A stretch of 64,000 nt of DNA from Phormidium tenue FACHB-886 (GTDB lineage Bacteria > Cyanobacteriota > Cyanobacteriia > Elainellales > Elainellaceae). The notes under the pieces are model-generated. The model ran no database searches and had not been told where the DNA came from. It worked only from the letters and a program-made list of their open reading frames with translations. Both the position numbers and the translations under genes were made by a program. Within the stretch, counting starts at the first letter, position 1, and each line of letters opens with the position of its first letter. The stretch spans positions 124,001 to 188,000 of the forward strand of contig NZ_JACXWX010000004.1 of NCBI RefSeq assembly GCF_014764505.1, read 5' to 3'. Positions 55,918 to 64,000 of this stretch are shown here, one piece after another.

Positions 55918-55960
55918 CGTTGTGGCGCTACGCGCCTAAATTAAAATTCTTTTTGTGTAA
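55918..55960 (-). repeat. Dispersed hairpin repeat, copy B
   Basis: On the minus strand it begins TTACACAAAAAGAATTTT and contains GGCGCGTAGCGCC. It is the partner of the copy at 28977-29019. It lies in the gap between the small ORF and psbD. Confidence 0.6.
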
Positions 55961-56056
55961 AAGGTTGTTCTACAGATATGCGTAGCACCACGTATACGCT
56001 ATATAGCGGATAAAACAGGGACATTTTTGAGGGAGTAAGCGCCTCCTCAAATACAA

Positions 56057-56084
56057 AGAGGCTCCTGGGTTAAACCAGGAGCCT
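56057..56084 (-). terminator. psbD terminator
   Basis: GAGGCTCCTGG pairs with CCAGGAGCCTC around GTTAAA-type loop sequence; TTTGTATTT follows on the minus strand. It lies 49 bp past the psbD stop. Confidence 0.85.
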
Positions 56085-56132
56085 CATTAATTAAAATTTA
56101 AGGAAGAACAACCTTGCTAAGCAAGAACTGCC

Positions 56133-57191
56133 TTAGAGAGCGTTACCACGTGGGAGTACCTCTTCAGGGAAAGTAAAGTGTTCGTGCGGCTGGTCTGCAG
56201 GTGCCATCCACGCCCGGATGCCCTCGTTGAGCAGGATGTTCTTGGTGTAGAACGTCTCAAACTCCGGGTCTTCCGCTGCGCGCAACTCCTGCGACACAAA
56301 ATCATACGCCCGCAGGTTCAGGGCTAAGCCAACAATGCCGATGCTCGCCATCCACAAGCCCGTCACCGGCACAAACAGCATGAAGAAGTGCAACCACCGC
56401 TTGTTGGAGAAGGCAATGCCGAAGATCTGCGACCAGAATCGGTTTGCCGTCACCATCGAGTAGGTTTCTTCTGCCTGCGTCGGGTTGAACGCTCGGAAAG
56501 TGTTGGCTTTGTCGCCGTCCTCATAGAGCGTGTTCTCCACGGTGGCACCGTGAATCGCACACAACAGCGCACCGCCCAGAATACCCGCAACTCCCATCAT
56601 GTGGAACGGGTTGAGCGTGAAGTTGTGGAACCCTTGGATGAACAAGATGAAGCGGAAAATAGCCGCTACCCCAAAGCTGGGCGCAAAGAACCAGCCCGAC
56701 TGACCCAACGGGTAAAGCAAGAACACGCTGGTGAATACCGCAATTGGTCCAGAAAACGCCAAGGCGTTGTAGGGGCGGATGCCCACCAAGCGGGCGATCT
56801 CGAACTGCCGCAGCATGAAGCCGATCAGGGCAAAGGCGCCGTGCAGCGCGATGAATGCCCACAGTCCACCCAACTGGCACCAGCGAGTGAAGTCCCACTG
56901 GGCTTCGGGTCCCCACAAGAACAGCAACGAGTGCCCCAAGGAGTTAGCAGGCGTCGAGACTGCAGCGGTCAAGAAGTTGCATCCCTCCAGGTAGCTTGAG
57001 GCGATGCCGTGGGTGTACCAGGAGGTGACGAAGGTGGTACCGGTCAGCCAGCCGCCGAGTGCCAGGTAGGCACAGGGGAACAGCAGGATGCCTGACCAGC
57101 CGACGAAGACGAATCGGTCGCGCTTGAGCCAGTCGTCGAGGGCATCGAACCACCCTCGCTCTGCTTGCGCTCGTCCCATTGCTATGGTCAT
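56133..57191 (-). CDS. psbD: Photosystem II D2 protein, divergent solitary copy
   Basis: 352 residues, the standard D2 length, ending [12 protein letters not shown]. Core ligands are present: H117 for peripheral chlorophyll (ALHGAF), tyrosine D in LLYPLGQ, H189 in GFHN, H197 in FHMMGV, and H214 and H268 for the quinone-iron site ([17 protein letters not shown]). Unusual residues: F191 where D2 normally has Trp ([11 protein letters not shown]), W99 where Gly is usual (EAQWDFTRW) and A121 where Gly is usual (GAFALIG). Cyanobacteria usually carry one psbD overlapping psbC and often a second, separate one; here there is no psbC and a terminator follows directly. This is therefore likely the second, condition-specific copy. 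Confidence 0.96.
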   Translation of the reverse strand: MTIAMGRAQAERGWFDALDDWLKRDRFVFVGWSGILLFPCAYLALGGWLTGTTFVTSWYTHGIASSYLEGCNFLTAAVSTPANSLGHSLLFLWGPEAQWDFTRWCQLGGLWAFIALHGAFALIGFMLRQFEIARLVGIRPYNALAFSGPIAVFTSVFLLYPLGQSGWFFAPSFGVAAIFRFILFIQGFHNFTLNPFHMMGVAGILGGALLCAIHGATVENTLYEDGDKANTFRAFNPTQAEETYSMVTANRFWSQIFGIAFSNKRWLHFFMLFVPVTGLWMASIGIVGLALNLRAYDFVSQELRAAEDPEFETFYTKNILLNEGIRAWMAPADQPHEHFTFPEEVLPRGNAL

Positions 57192-57544
57192 AACGCTTAA
57201 ATCTCCAAAATGCTTGATAAAGACAGGAGTGAACGTAACTCAACTCTGATGTATGTTTTGGCAGATCTACTGCAAAGGCGCAACAGAATGTGAATTGAGT
57301 TAACGTTTCTTTACTTATCACTCATTATAGAGGGATGATTAGGGATTTTTCATCTTGAAAGCCTGAGAAATATGTAGCTTTTCTTAAAATCTTGCCGGAA
57401 CATGGTGCTTTAAGGGCGTGGTGATCGACGGCTAAATCACTGTAAATGGCAGAGGCAGCAGATCTTAGTGCTATGAAACCGATCACTCGGGGATTTGGGA
57501 TACTAGAAATTGAATACTATTTAATTTTGAGCGGCACGAATTTC
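57192..57544. other. Divergent promoter region of psbD
   Basis: 353 bp with AT-rich stretches at 57300-57360 that probably hold the psbD promoter. An in-frame extension of the next gene reaches 57446, but conservation of the family favours the start at 57545. No other gene seen. Confidence 0.4.
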
Positions 57545-57823
57545 ATGTTCATTATTGATATCACGCTGAAAAACACGCCAATGGCGCTATCGGTGCAGCG
57601 CAAATCTGCTGAAGACGCTAAAGCCGTCTATGAGCAAGTGCTAGAGGCAATGCGGTCGGGTAACCCGATTACGCTGGAGTTAACCTGTGAGCAACAGGTT
57701 GGCAAAACGATTGCCGTTTTGGTCAACGAAATTTCGGCGGTGCAAATGGCAGAAAAGACAAGCTCTGCGACGGCTTCAGGCAGACCGCCCGGATTTTTCT
57801 CACTCACGGCTAGTGATTCTTAA
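57545..57823 (+). CDS. UPF0367 family protein
   Basis: 92 residues from ATG 57545. MFIIDITLKNTPMALSVQRK, then AEDAKAVYEQVLEAMRSGNP and the ending GRPPGFF, are the whole signature of UPF0367, a small soluble protein conserved in cyanobacteria and some plastids. Function unknown. Confidence 0.88.
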   Translation: MFIIDITLKNTPMALSVQRKSAEDAKAVYEQVLEAMRSGNPITLELTCEQQVGKTIAVLVNEISAVQMAEKTSSATASGRPPGFFSLTASDS

Positions 57824-57926
57824 AACCTCATCCCCCTAATCTTGGTTTGGAAAGGCAATTGCCCTTCCAAACCAGGACCTACAGGTAATTTAATCGCTCT
57901 CAACATGAACTCTAAGGAATCGCTGT

Positions 57927-58619
57927 GTGGGGAACATGGATAAGCTAAATCATCCCGCGATCGTTGTTGAAGATGTGAGCTTCTCCTGGTCAAAAAATGC
58001 CCCAGTATTACAATCCTGTTCTTTACAGGTTCCGAAAGGTGAGTTTTGGATGCTATTAGGAACTAATGGCAGCGGTAAATCAACGCTGCTCCAGCTGCTG
58101 AGCGGGCTGCTAGAGCCACAATCCGGCAAGATTGAAATGCAGCCACCGTTGGGGTTTGTCTTCCAAAACCCCGACCACCAGCTTGTGATGCCAACTGTAG
58201 GAGCAGATGTGGCTTTTGGATTGGTAGAAGAAAAGCTGCCGATTGCAGAAGTGCGACAGCGAGTGGAGGAAGCTCTGGCCGTTGTGAATCTTTGGCATTT
58301 GCAGCGCCGTCCAATCTACGCTTTGAGCGGCGGACAAAAGCAGCGGATTGCAATTGCTGGAGCGATCGCCCGGCATTGCGAGGTGCTGTTGTTAGATGAA
58401 CCTACAGCTTTGCTTGATCCAGATAGCCAGCTTGACTTAGTTGCCCAAGTACAGCGTTTGGTGAAAGACCGAGGTATGACCGCACTCTGGGTAACACATC
58501 GTTTGGATGAGCTGGATTACTGCGATGGGGCATTTCTACTAGAGGCAGGGCGAGTGGTTGAGCAAGGTGATCCGGCTCGTTTGAAGCTGCGTTTAATGCA
58601 GAGCCATGAAGCTGCTTAA
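57927..58619 (+). CDS. ABC transporter ATPase, ECF/CbiO type
   Basis: 230 residues from GTG 57927 with AAGGA about 9 bases upstream; ATG 57936 is an alternative. Walker A GTNGSGKST, Q-loop VFQNPDHQLVMPTV, signature LSGGQKQR, Walker B VLLLDEPTALLD and H-loop WVTHRLDE. The Q-loop text FQNPDHQ is typical of EcfA/CbiO ATPases that power vitamin or metal uptake. No membrane partner is encoded nearby, as is common for cyanobacterial ECF modules. Confidence 0.9.
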   Translation: MGNMDKLNHPAIVVEDVSFSWSKNAPVLQSCSLQVPKGEFWMLLGTNGSGKSTLLQLLSGLLEPQSGKIEMQPPLGFVFQNPDHQLVMPTVGADVAFGLVEEKLPIAEVRQRVEEALAVVNLWHLQRRPIYALSGGQKQRIAIAGAIARHCEVLLLDEPTALLDPDSQLDLVAQVQRLVKDRGMTALWVTHRLDELDYCDGAFLLEAGRVVEQGDPARLKLRLMQSHEAA

Positions 58620-58771
58620 ACTGTGAAGCTTAACCAAAATCTTGATTAGGTCTTGAGCAGGAATTTGGTCAACGATGAAAAATTGCTGGTGGAATTCTTA
58701 CACCTTTACAGCAAGGTGAGGCATTATAAAAGAAATGTGAAAAGATATTAAATATTAGTCGTTGACCTCTC

Positions 58772-59338
58772 ATGCCTGCCTCAACTCCTCAAGCACTTCT
58801 ACTCGTTGACGGCTACAATATTATAGGAGCTTGGCATGGCTTGAAGGAAACGCGCGATCGCTATGGGCTGGAGGAGGCGAGACGCGAACTGGTAGATGCG
58901 CTAGCAGGTTATAGCGCCTACCAAAATTTTGATACCCATGTTGTGTTTGACTCCCAATATCAGGAAACTCCAGGCAGACGGGAAGTTTTGACCGGCAACA
59001 TCTGCATTTGTTATACAGATTATCGGCAGACAGCAGATACCTATATCGAGAGAGCCTGTGCGCTATTTCGTAAAGATATTCGCAAATTTGATCAACGGCT
59101 AATTGTGGCGACCTCTGATCGTGCCCAGCAGTTAACGGTTGTAGGGTATGGTGCGGAGTGTATGTCGGCTGAAAAGCTGCAGGCTGAGGTGGAGTTTACT
59201 GCGCTTCGAGTACAGCGGAGACAGCAGAAAGCCCAGAAGGGGCGATCGCCCAAGCGATTTTTGTCTAACACGATCGATCCGGCTGCTCGGCAGCGGCTAG
59301 CACAAATGCGATTAGGGCAAATTAGCAAAGAAGATTAA
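58772..59338 (+). CDS. NYN-domain ribonuclease-like protein (YacP/Rae1 family)
   Basis: 188 residues. The PIN-like NYN core has LLVDGYNII with the catalytic Asp, VVFDSQYQ and YIERACALFRK then VATSDRAQQ. The family includes Bacillus Rae1, which cuts mRNA on the ribosome. The C-terminus (RVQRRQQKAQKGRSPKRF) is basic and suited to RNA or ribosome binding. Confidence 0.85.
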   Translation: MPASTPQALLLVDGYNIIGAWHGLKETRDRYGLEEARRELVDALAGYSAYQNFDTHVVFDSQYQETPGRREVLTGNICICYTDYRQTADTYIERACALFRKDIRKFDQRLIVATSDRAQQLTVVGYGAECMSAEKLQAEVEFTALRVQRRQQKAQKGRSPKRFLSNTIDPAARQRLAQMRLGQISKED

Positions 59339-59444
59339 CCATTTTTATTCGAATAAGTTGTCGCTAACTCTATCAAAAATAATTATCAAACCGAGTTAAG
59401 CCCTTGCCAAATCTATTCGTTTATCGTTAATATGAGATTCGCGT

Positions 59445-59516
59445 TCCTCAGTAGCTCAGTGGTAGAGCGGTCGGCTGTTAACCGATTGGTCGCTGGTTCG
59501 AATCCAGCCTGGGGAG
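59445..59516 (+). tRNA. tRNA-Asn (anticodon GTT)
   Basis: 72 bases. Acceptor TCCTCAG pairs with CTGGGGA, discriminator G. The anticodon arm CGGCT GTTAA-type loop gives GTT. The T arm is CTGGTTCGAATCCAG. No encoded CCA. Confidence 0.97.
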
Positions 59517-59535
59517 TTGATAAGAGAGGTGAAGG

Positions 59536-60765
59536 ATGAAGGATGGATGCAATGCTCCAGCTCCGATGAATCCCGATTACCGTAAATATTGGCAGCTAGA
59601 TTCAACAATTACGTTTCTGAATCATGGCTCATACGGAGCTTGTCCAGTAGCTGTGCTGGAGAAGCAACGTCAGCTACGCGAGCGCCTAGAGCAAGAACCC
59701 GTTCGTTTTTTTGCGCTAGAGCTAGAGGCTCTGCTGGATGGAGCGCGTCAGGTGCTGGCAGATTTTGTTGGAGCAGAAGCAGATAATCTTGCGTTTGTGC
59801 CAAATGCGACAACTGGCGTAAATACAGTATTGCGATCGCTCTGTTTGCCCAGCGCTGACTTTCCTGCCTTGCAAAAGGGCGATGAACTGCTAACCACAAC
59901 ACATGAATATAACGCTTCGCGGAACGCCTTAAATTTTGCAGCTCAAACGAGTGGGGCAACGGTCGTTGTGGCAGAAGTACCGTTCCCAATTGCCGCCCCA
60001 GAGCAGGCGATCGCGGCTGTCTTAGCTAAAGTTTCTGACCGGACTCGGCTTGTACTGCTAGATCACGTTACGAGCCAGACTGGTTTGGTCTTTCCGCTGA
60101 AGCCCCTGATTGAACAACTCACCGCCGCTGGAGTCGAAGTTCTCATTGATGGCGCTCATGCACCGGGCATGATTCCATTGAACCTGAAAAAATTGGGAGC
60201 TACTTACTACACCGGCAACTGTCACAAATGGCTATGTGCGCCTAAAGGTGCAGCTTTTCTCTATGTCCAACCTGAGCACCGCGATCGCCTACGCCCGCTG
60301 GTTATCAGCCATGGAGCTAACTCTACTCGTGGTGATCGGTCTCGGTTCCGGCTGGAGTTTGATTGGACAGGCACAGCTGACCCAACGCCTTATCTTTGTG
60401 TACCAGAAGCTATTCAATTTATGGGGTCATTGCTGCCAGGAGGATGGGCGAATATGATGCAGCAGAACCGCGCTAAAGCTTTAGCCACAAGAGAAAGCTT
60501 GTGTCAAATGCTACAGGTTGCGTCACCTTCTCCAGCGGCAATGGTCGGTGCAATGGCAGTCGTTCCGCTGCCAAATGGCTCCGCAGAAGCACTTCAGGCT
60601 AGACTGTTCCAGGATTTTCAGATTGAGGTTCCGGTGGTTCCCTGGTTTGGTAGGTTAAATCGATTAATTCGTGTTTCAGCTCAGATTTATAATACGCAGG
60701 CAGATTATGATGTGTTGGCTAGGGCGCTGTCGCTCCTGCTGGCTGAAGAAATCAAAACCACTTGA
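59536..60765 (+). CDS. PLP-dependent aminotransferase class V (isopenicillin-N-epimerase-like)
   Basis: 409 residues; ATG 59566 (MNPDYRKYWQLD) is a possible later start. FLNHGSYGACPVAVLEKQRQ, FVPNATTGVNTVLRSL and the PLP lysine in GNCHKWLCAPKGAAFLY mark the isopenicillin-N-epimerase-like branch, whose members often act on cysteine or other amino acids. The real substrate is unknown. It lies 19 bp after tRNA-Asn. Confidence 0.87.
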   Translation: MKDGCNAPAPMNPDYRKYWQLDSTITFLNHGSYGACPVAVLEKQRQLRERLEQEPVRFFALELEALLDGARQVLADFVGAEADNLAFVPNATTGVNTVLRSLCLPSADFPALQKGDELLTTTHEYNASRNALNFAAQTSGATVVVAEVPFPIAAPEQAIAAVLAKVSDRTRLVLLDHVTSQTGLVFPLKPLIEQLTAAGVEVLIDGAHAPGMIPLNLKKLGATYYTGNCHKWLCAPKGAAFLYVQPEHRDRLRPLVISHGANSTRGDRSRFRLEFDWTGTADPTPYLCVPEAIQFMGSLLPGGWANMMQQNRAKALATRESLCQMLQVASPSPAAMVGAMAVVPLPNGSAEALQARLFQDFQIEVPVVPWFGRLNRLIRVSAQIYNTQADYDVLARALSLLLAEEIKTT

Positions 60766-60777
60766 CGGGAACTAGGA

Positions 60778-60933
60778 ATGAAGCGGGCTGTTTCGCTGCT
60801 AGAGGGTCGACATGACGAATGGATTTCCTACAAAGCTGCATTAAATCGTCTATCTTTGCTCCAGGATAGAGTTTTGTGGAAACAAGCAGAAACAACTCAG
60901 CGATGGCAGCATAGCGTTGGAGCGAAAGCATGA
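60778..60933 (+). CDS. Possible 51-residue protein
   Basis: A frame of 51 codons (MKRAVSLLEGRHDEWISYKA ... HSVGAKA) begins 12 bp after the preceding stop with CTAGGA before its ATG and ends 61 bp before the glycosyltransferase. The composition is protein-like (helical, Trp/Lys/Glu-rich) but I do not recognise it. It could equally be chance. Confidence 0.35.
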   Translation: MKRAVSLLEGRHDEWISYKAALNRLSLLQDRVLWKQAETTQRWQHSVGAKA

Positions 60934-60994
60934 AGAACCGATCGCATCCTCTAGCTTTACACCATTGGGTAGCACATCAGCGAGGGGCGATTAC

Positions 60995-62782
60995 ATGAAA
61001 TTAGCCTCTTCTCTACGTTCGGATGGAGTCTTGCTGTTGCTATGGACAGCAATCGGCTTGGTGCTGCGCTTTACTAACCTGACGGCAAAGCCTCTCTGGA
61101 CAGACGAGTTTTCAACAATTGTTTTTAGCTTAGGCAACAGCTTTCTACCGATTCCACTCGACCAAGTGCTGAGCTCGGCACAACTGTTGCAGCCACTTCA
61201 GCCTGTTCCACAAGCAGGCGTTGGCTCTGTGCTGGAGAATTTGTTTGGTGAAAGCAATCATCCGCCTTTGTACTTCGTGCTGGCGCACCTATGGATGAGG
61301 TTGTTTCCAACTACCTCAGAAGGGCTAGTCTCTACGATGGCAGCACGATCGTTACCTGCCCTGCTAGGAGCCCTCTCAATTCCAGCAGTGTTTCTGCTGA
61401 GCCGAATGGCATTTCGATCGAGCCTCGTTGGTCAGATCTCTGCACTGCTAATGGCGGTGTCTCCGTTTGGTATTTATCTAGCGCAAGAGGCGCGGCACTA
61501 TGCCCTGTCAGTGCTATGGGTCACTGCATCCTTGGGGTGTTTAGTGATTGCAACGCGCACCATCCGCGATCGTACTTCACTGCCCTGGTCGCTTTGCTTC
61601 ACCTGGATTGCAGTGAACGGCTTGGGAATTGCCACTCATTATTTCTTTAGCTTAACGCTGGGAGCTGAGGCGCTGGTCATCTCAACTATGGGACTAGTGC
61701 AAAGCTGGCGCGAACGAGGAATTTGGCATTCAGCGGCGCACTGGAACCAAATTTGGGTAGTTGTAGCAGGTACTATGGCAGCAGGCTTGATTTGGTTACC
61801 CATGCTGCAAGAAATCCAAGATAGCGATCTAACGCGATGGATTCAGCAAGGCAACCGTTCTGGGCTAGTGTGGCTGGAACCGATCGCTCAGGCAGCAGCA
61901 GGATGGATCACCATGCTGTATCTCTTGCCTGTGCAAGGCACAACAGAGTTGATCATGATTGTCTGTGGCGCAAGTTTGATTCTGCTAACGCTGTGGACGC
62001 TACCCAAACTGTATCGCGGACTGGCGGTGCAGAGCCTCGATCGCAATCGACGTTTGGCAGTCTGGAGCTTGAGTGGCTTTGTGATTGGCGCAGTGGGGCT
62101 GTTTTTCGCGATCACTTACCTGTTTAGCACTAATCTGACGAGCGCCTTTCGCTATAACTTCGTCTACTACCCTGCAGTAATTGTGCTAGCAGGAGCCGGA
62201 CTTGCCAGCAGTTGGGATATTGCAGCCCGGATTGCCAAAACAGCAGCGCATCGGGTTTCCCCAGTGCTGCTAAGCTTAATTCGCACAAGCGGCAGACAGG
62301 TCGTGGTCCTGGTGGCGCTGCTCAGCTTTCTGGGAGGGCTGACGGTTTTGGCAAATTTGGGCTATCAAAAAACGCATCGTCCAGATGTGGTGGCACAAGA
62401 AATTCAAGAGCGATCGCAAGGCGATACGCTAGTGACGATCGTGCACCAAACGCATGGGCAAACTGGCAGGCTAATGGGCGTGGCTTGGGAGCTACTGCAG
62501 TCTACTCCTGCTGAAAATAGCAGCGCTCCCCTGATACCTCATTTTTTGTTGGCTCATCAAACCCAGAATCAGCGATCGGTCATTATGACATTGCGAAAGG
62601 CGATGACAGAGTTACCCAGACCTCTCGACCTTTGGGTAATCAACTTTCAGACAGTGCCAGAACCCCCCCTCAACCGCTTCCTAGAGCAGCAAAACTGCGA
62701 TGCTGAAACTAAAAATTTGTACACTGATGGCTATCGCTTCCGGCTCTACCGCTGTAAAACGTTGACCCGGAAGCGATTGTAA
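60995..62782 (+). CDS. GT39-like membrane glycosyltransferase
   Basis: 595 residues from ATG 60995, which has GAGGGG 8 bases upstream. The first span is followed by AKPLWTDEFSTI, whose Asp-Glu matches the catalytic first-loop motif of PMT_2/GT39 enzymes (ArnT, mannosyltransferases), and by NHPPLYFVLAHLW. Ten to eleven further spans follow to about residue 455; the C-terminal 130 residues are a soluble domain. These enzymes transfer sugars from lipid carriers at the periplasmic face. Acceptor unknown. Confidence 0.85.
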   Translation: MKLASSLRSDGVLLLLWTAIGLVLRFTNLTAKPLWTDEFSTIVFSLGNSFLPIPLDQVLSSAQLLQPLQPVPQAGVGSVLENLFGESNHPPLYFVLAHLWMRLFPTTSEGLVSTMAARSLPALLGALSIPAVFLLSRMAFRSSLVGQISALLMAVSPFGIYLAQEARHYALSVLWVTASLGCLVIATRTIRDRTSLPWSLCFTWIAVNGLGIATHYFFSLTLGAEALVISTMGLVQSWRERGIWHSAAHWNQIWVVVAGTMAAGLIWLPMLQEIQDSDLTRWIQQGNRSGLVWLEPIAQAAAGWITMLYLLPVQGTTELIMIVCGASLILLTLWTLPKLYRGLAVQSLDRNRRLAVWSLSGFVIGAVGLFFAITYLFSTNLTSAFRYNFVYYPAVIVLAGAGLASSWDIAARIAKTAAHRVSPVLLSLIRTSGRQVVVLVALLSFLGGLTVLANLGYQKTHRPDVVAQEIQERSQGDTLVTIVHQTHGQTGRLMGVAWELLQSTPAENSSAPLIPHFLLAHQTQNQRSVIMTLRKAMTELPRPLDLWVINFQTVPEPPLNRFLEQQNCDAETKNLYTDGYRFRLYRCKTLTRKRL

Positions 62783-62871
62783 AAAGACTGCGCAAAGCTA
62801 CGTTGTACAAGGCTATAAAAGGTAAAGTGGAAAATTGCATAAGATACAATCTTCCACTCCTATCAACTCAA

Positions 62872-62953
62872 TGGGCAGAGGGAGGGTCGAACTCCCACGA
62901 CCGAAGTCGCCACATTTTGAGTGTGGTGCGTCTACCAATTCCGCCATCCGCCC
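62872..62953 (-). tRNA. tRNA-Leu (anticodon CAA)
   Basis: 82 bases. Acceptor GGGCGGA pairs with TCTGCCC, discriminator A. The anticodon stem CCACA/TGTGG encloses CTCAAAA, giving CAA. Long variable arm CGACTTCGGTCG with its own stem. The first 22 bases of the gene overlap the 3' end of the M48 protease gene. Confidence 0.97.
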
Positions 62954-63804
62954 GTTCGTTTGGCTTCATCATTATACTGCATTTTTCGCGTTTGCAGTAG
63001 CATTTGATAGTCTTGGCTGCTTGCCCAGCGATCAATCTCCAATGCCCGTAAAACCGGAACCGGATGGGTAAGCTGCGCGGTCTGCGCTTGCTTCAGCAAG
63101 TTACCCAGCTCGTCTGTTCCAATGTTTTCATACGAGCGAGCTTGCTCTAGAAAAGCATCCAGATTGAGCTGAGGCGCGAGCGAGGGCGATCCCCCTGTTA
63201 GCTTCATCAGCACCGATGCGACTATACGTGGATCTTGAGCAACCAAAAGAGCAGCCCGATCGCAGGTAAATTCAGCACAGCGCACCCACTGCAAAATTTG
63301 ACTCTGCAGGGTTTGAGTAATCAAGCTACCCAGCGGCAGGAGCTGTCCTGCTAGCACGATCAAATTTGCCAGCGTCAAATAGACGCTGTGTTCGCACTTC
63401 AGGTGTCCTAGTTCGTGGGCGATCACAGCTTGGGTTTCTTCGGGTGTAAGCAGCTCAATCAACGAGGTATGCACCACAATGAAGGGCTGTTTTCCCCGCA
63501 TGGCGAAGGTGTAAGCATTAGGGGCGGGATTTTGCCGCACGTAAAGCTGCGGAGGCTCCAGATCTAAAATCTCGCAAGCTTCTAGCAGCAGCTTATGCAG
63601 ATGAGGCAACTGTCGATCGCTCACCAATACGCTAGAAGCAATATTTTCGACATAAAATACTTGTTCTGCCAAAGGACCTAGCAGCGATCGCACCAGCAAA
63701 TCTAATCCTGGAAGCTGCTTCAGGCTCTGGGTTGCCTGTAGGTCCAGCGGATGACGGAACTGGTCTGACTTCAGACCCATCAGAACGGTTTTGGGAAACG
63801 ACAT
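62932..63804 (-). CDS. M48-family metalloprotease
   Basis: 290 residues. The zinc motif HELGH lies in VIAHELGHLKCEHS, with the third ligand probably in EFTCDRAALL. Flanking hydrophobic stretches (LANLIVLAGQLLPLGSLI) suggest membrane association as in HtpX-like enzymes, although fewer spans are present. The last seven codons and the TAG lie inside tRNA-Leu(CAA): its first bases encode GGWRNW and the stop. The protein's natural C-terminus may therefore have been replaced by tRNA sequence. Confidence 0.88.
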   Translation of the reverse strand: MSFPKTVLMGLKSDQFRHPLDLQATQSLKQLPGLDLLVRSLLGPLAEQVFYVENIASSVLVSDRQLPHLHKLLLEACEILDLEPPQLYVRQNPAPNAYTFAMRGKQPFIVVHTSLIELLTPEETQAVIAHELGHLKCEHSVYLTLANLIVLAGQLLPLGSLITQTLQSQILQWVRCAEFTCDRAALLVAQDPRIVASVLMKLTGGSPSLAPQLNLDAFLEQARSYENIGTDELGNLLKQAQTAQLTHPVPVLRALEIDRWASSQDYQMLLQTRKMQYNDEAKRTGGWRNW

Positions 63805-64000
63805 GACTCTAGAAGCGGCGTGTGAAGGGGTGAGACCGGAACGCCAAGGGTACAGACTATTTTAGCGCTGACGCGAATTTGATGAACGGGCTTTTGGAGA
63901 TGTGCGCTCACACTACCCAAAAAACTCAATTTAATGAGAATCATGCACCTGCGAAATTAAGCAGTTGGATGGAGGATGGCGCTGACGCTGATTTTCACAA
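63805..64000. other. Upstream region of the M48 gene
   Basis: 196 bp to the window edge. It should contain the protease promoter. Nothing else can be supported. Confidence 0.3.

Noticed and set aside
56388-56999. 203-codon frame antisense to psbD
   Set aside because: It is fully contained in psbD and its composition (Gln/Arg/Glu-rich) is the mirror of D2 codons.
56133-57191. Far-red photoacclimation (FaRLiP) psbD
   Set aside because: No other FaRLiP genes, chlorophyll f synthase-like psbA or knotless phytochrome lie nearby, and the unusual residues are not ones I can tie to that variant.

Overview
The window is cyanobacterial chromosome. It carries psbD (photosystem II D2), ndhD, three slots for SLH-domain/OprB-type porins, a UPF0367 protein and a DUF3593 protein, and the palindrome GCGATCGC (HIP1) recurs throughout, as in many cyanobacterial genomes. 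The gene mix resembles a filamentous or Leptolyngbya-like lineage, but the genus cannot be fixed from the sequence alone.

Layout. 1-5261: a coupled pair encoding an outer-membrane barrel protein and a TPR protein (cut by the window edge), a lipoprotein and a small membrane protein. 5262-6045: a gene-poor flank with a possible structured RNA. 6046-26693: a 20.6-kb Tn7-like transposon, with a 5-bp duplication CCAGC on both sides, related terminal inverted repeats and clustered TnsB-type sites. It sits 31 bp downstream of tRNA-Leu(GAG). Its core is a TnsA-TnsB fusion, TnsC and two large TnsD-like TniQ proteins; there are no cas genes and no CRISPR array. A ribbon-helix-helix protein and a 20-bp iterated operator lie next to the core. 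The cargo is a defence island: type I HsdR-HsdM-HsdS continuing in the same direction into a second N6-adenine methylase, a RecF/PtuA-like ATPase and an HNH nuclease, with an EVE-domain gene converging on the HNH gene.

26725-44242: tRNA-Leu, a subtilase with a PPC domain, ileS, a tightly coupled biotin operon (bioF, esterase, bioC, bioD, bioA), a GlcD-like flavoprotein, HU, two GNAT acetyltransferases, two hydrolase-type genes, a CPBP protease and a class II aldolase. 44893-50180: ndhD, remnants, a Ser/Thr kinase with a seven-blade WD40 propeller plus a TPR partner, and a DUF3593 membrane protein. 50435-57191: porin cluster with one decayed and two intact copies that share a nearly identical 0.5-kb block, a 23-codon ORF with a perfect Shine-Dalgarno upstream of a terminator-like hairpin, and a solitary, divergent psbD. 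57545-64000: UPF0367, an ECF-type ABC ATPase, a NYN nuclease, tRNA-Asn, a PLP enzyme, a GT39-like glycosyltransferase, tRNA-Leu(CAA), and an M48 protease whose 3' end overlaps that tRNA.

The best candidates for something new are the transposon as a whole (tRNA-homing, two TnsD-like selectors, no CRISPR) and its cargo operon, which joins a complete type I restriction system to a methylase-ATPase-HNH module. Function is inferred from motifs and gene order only.
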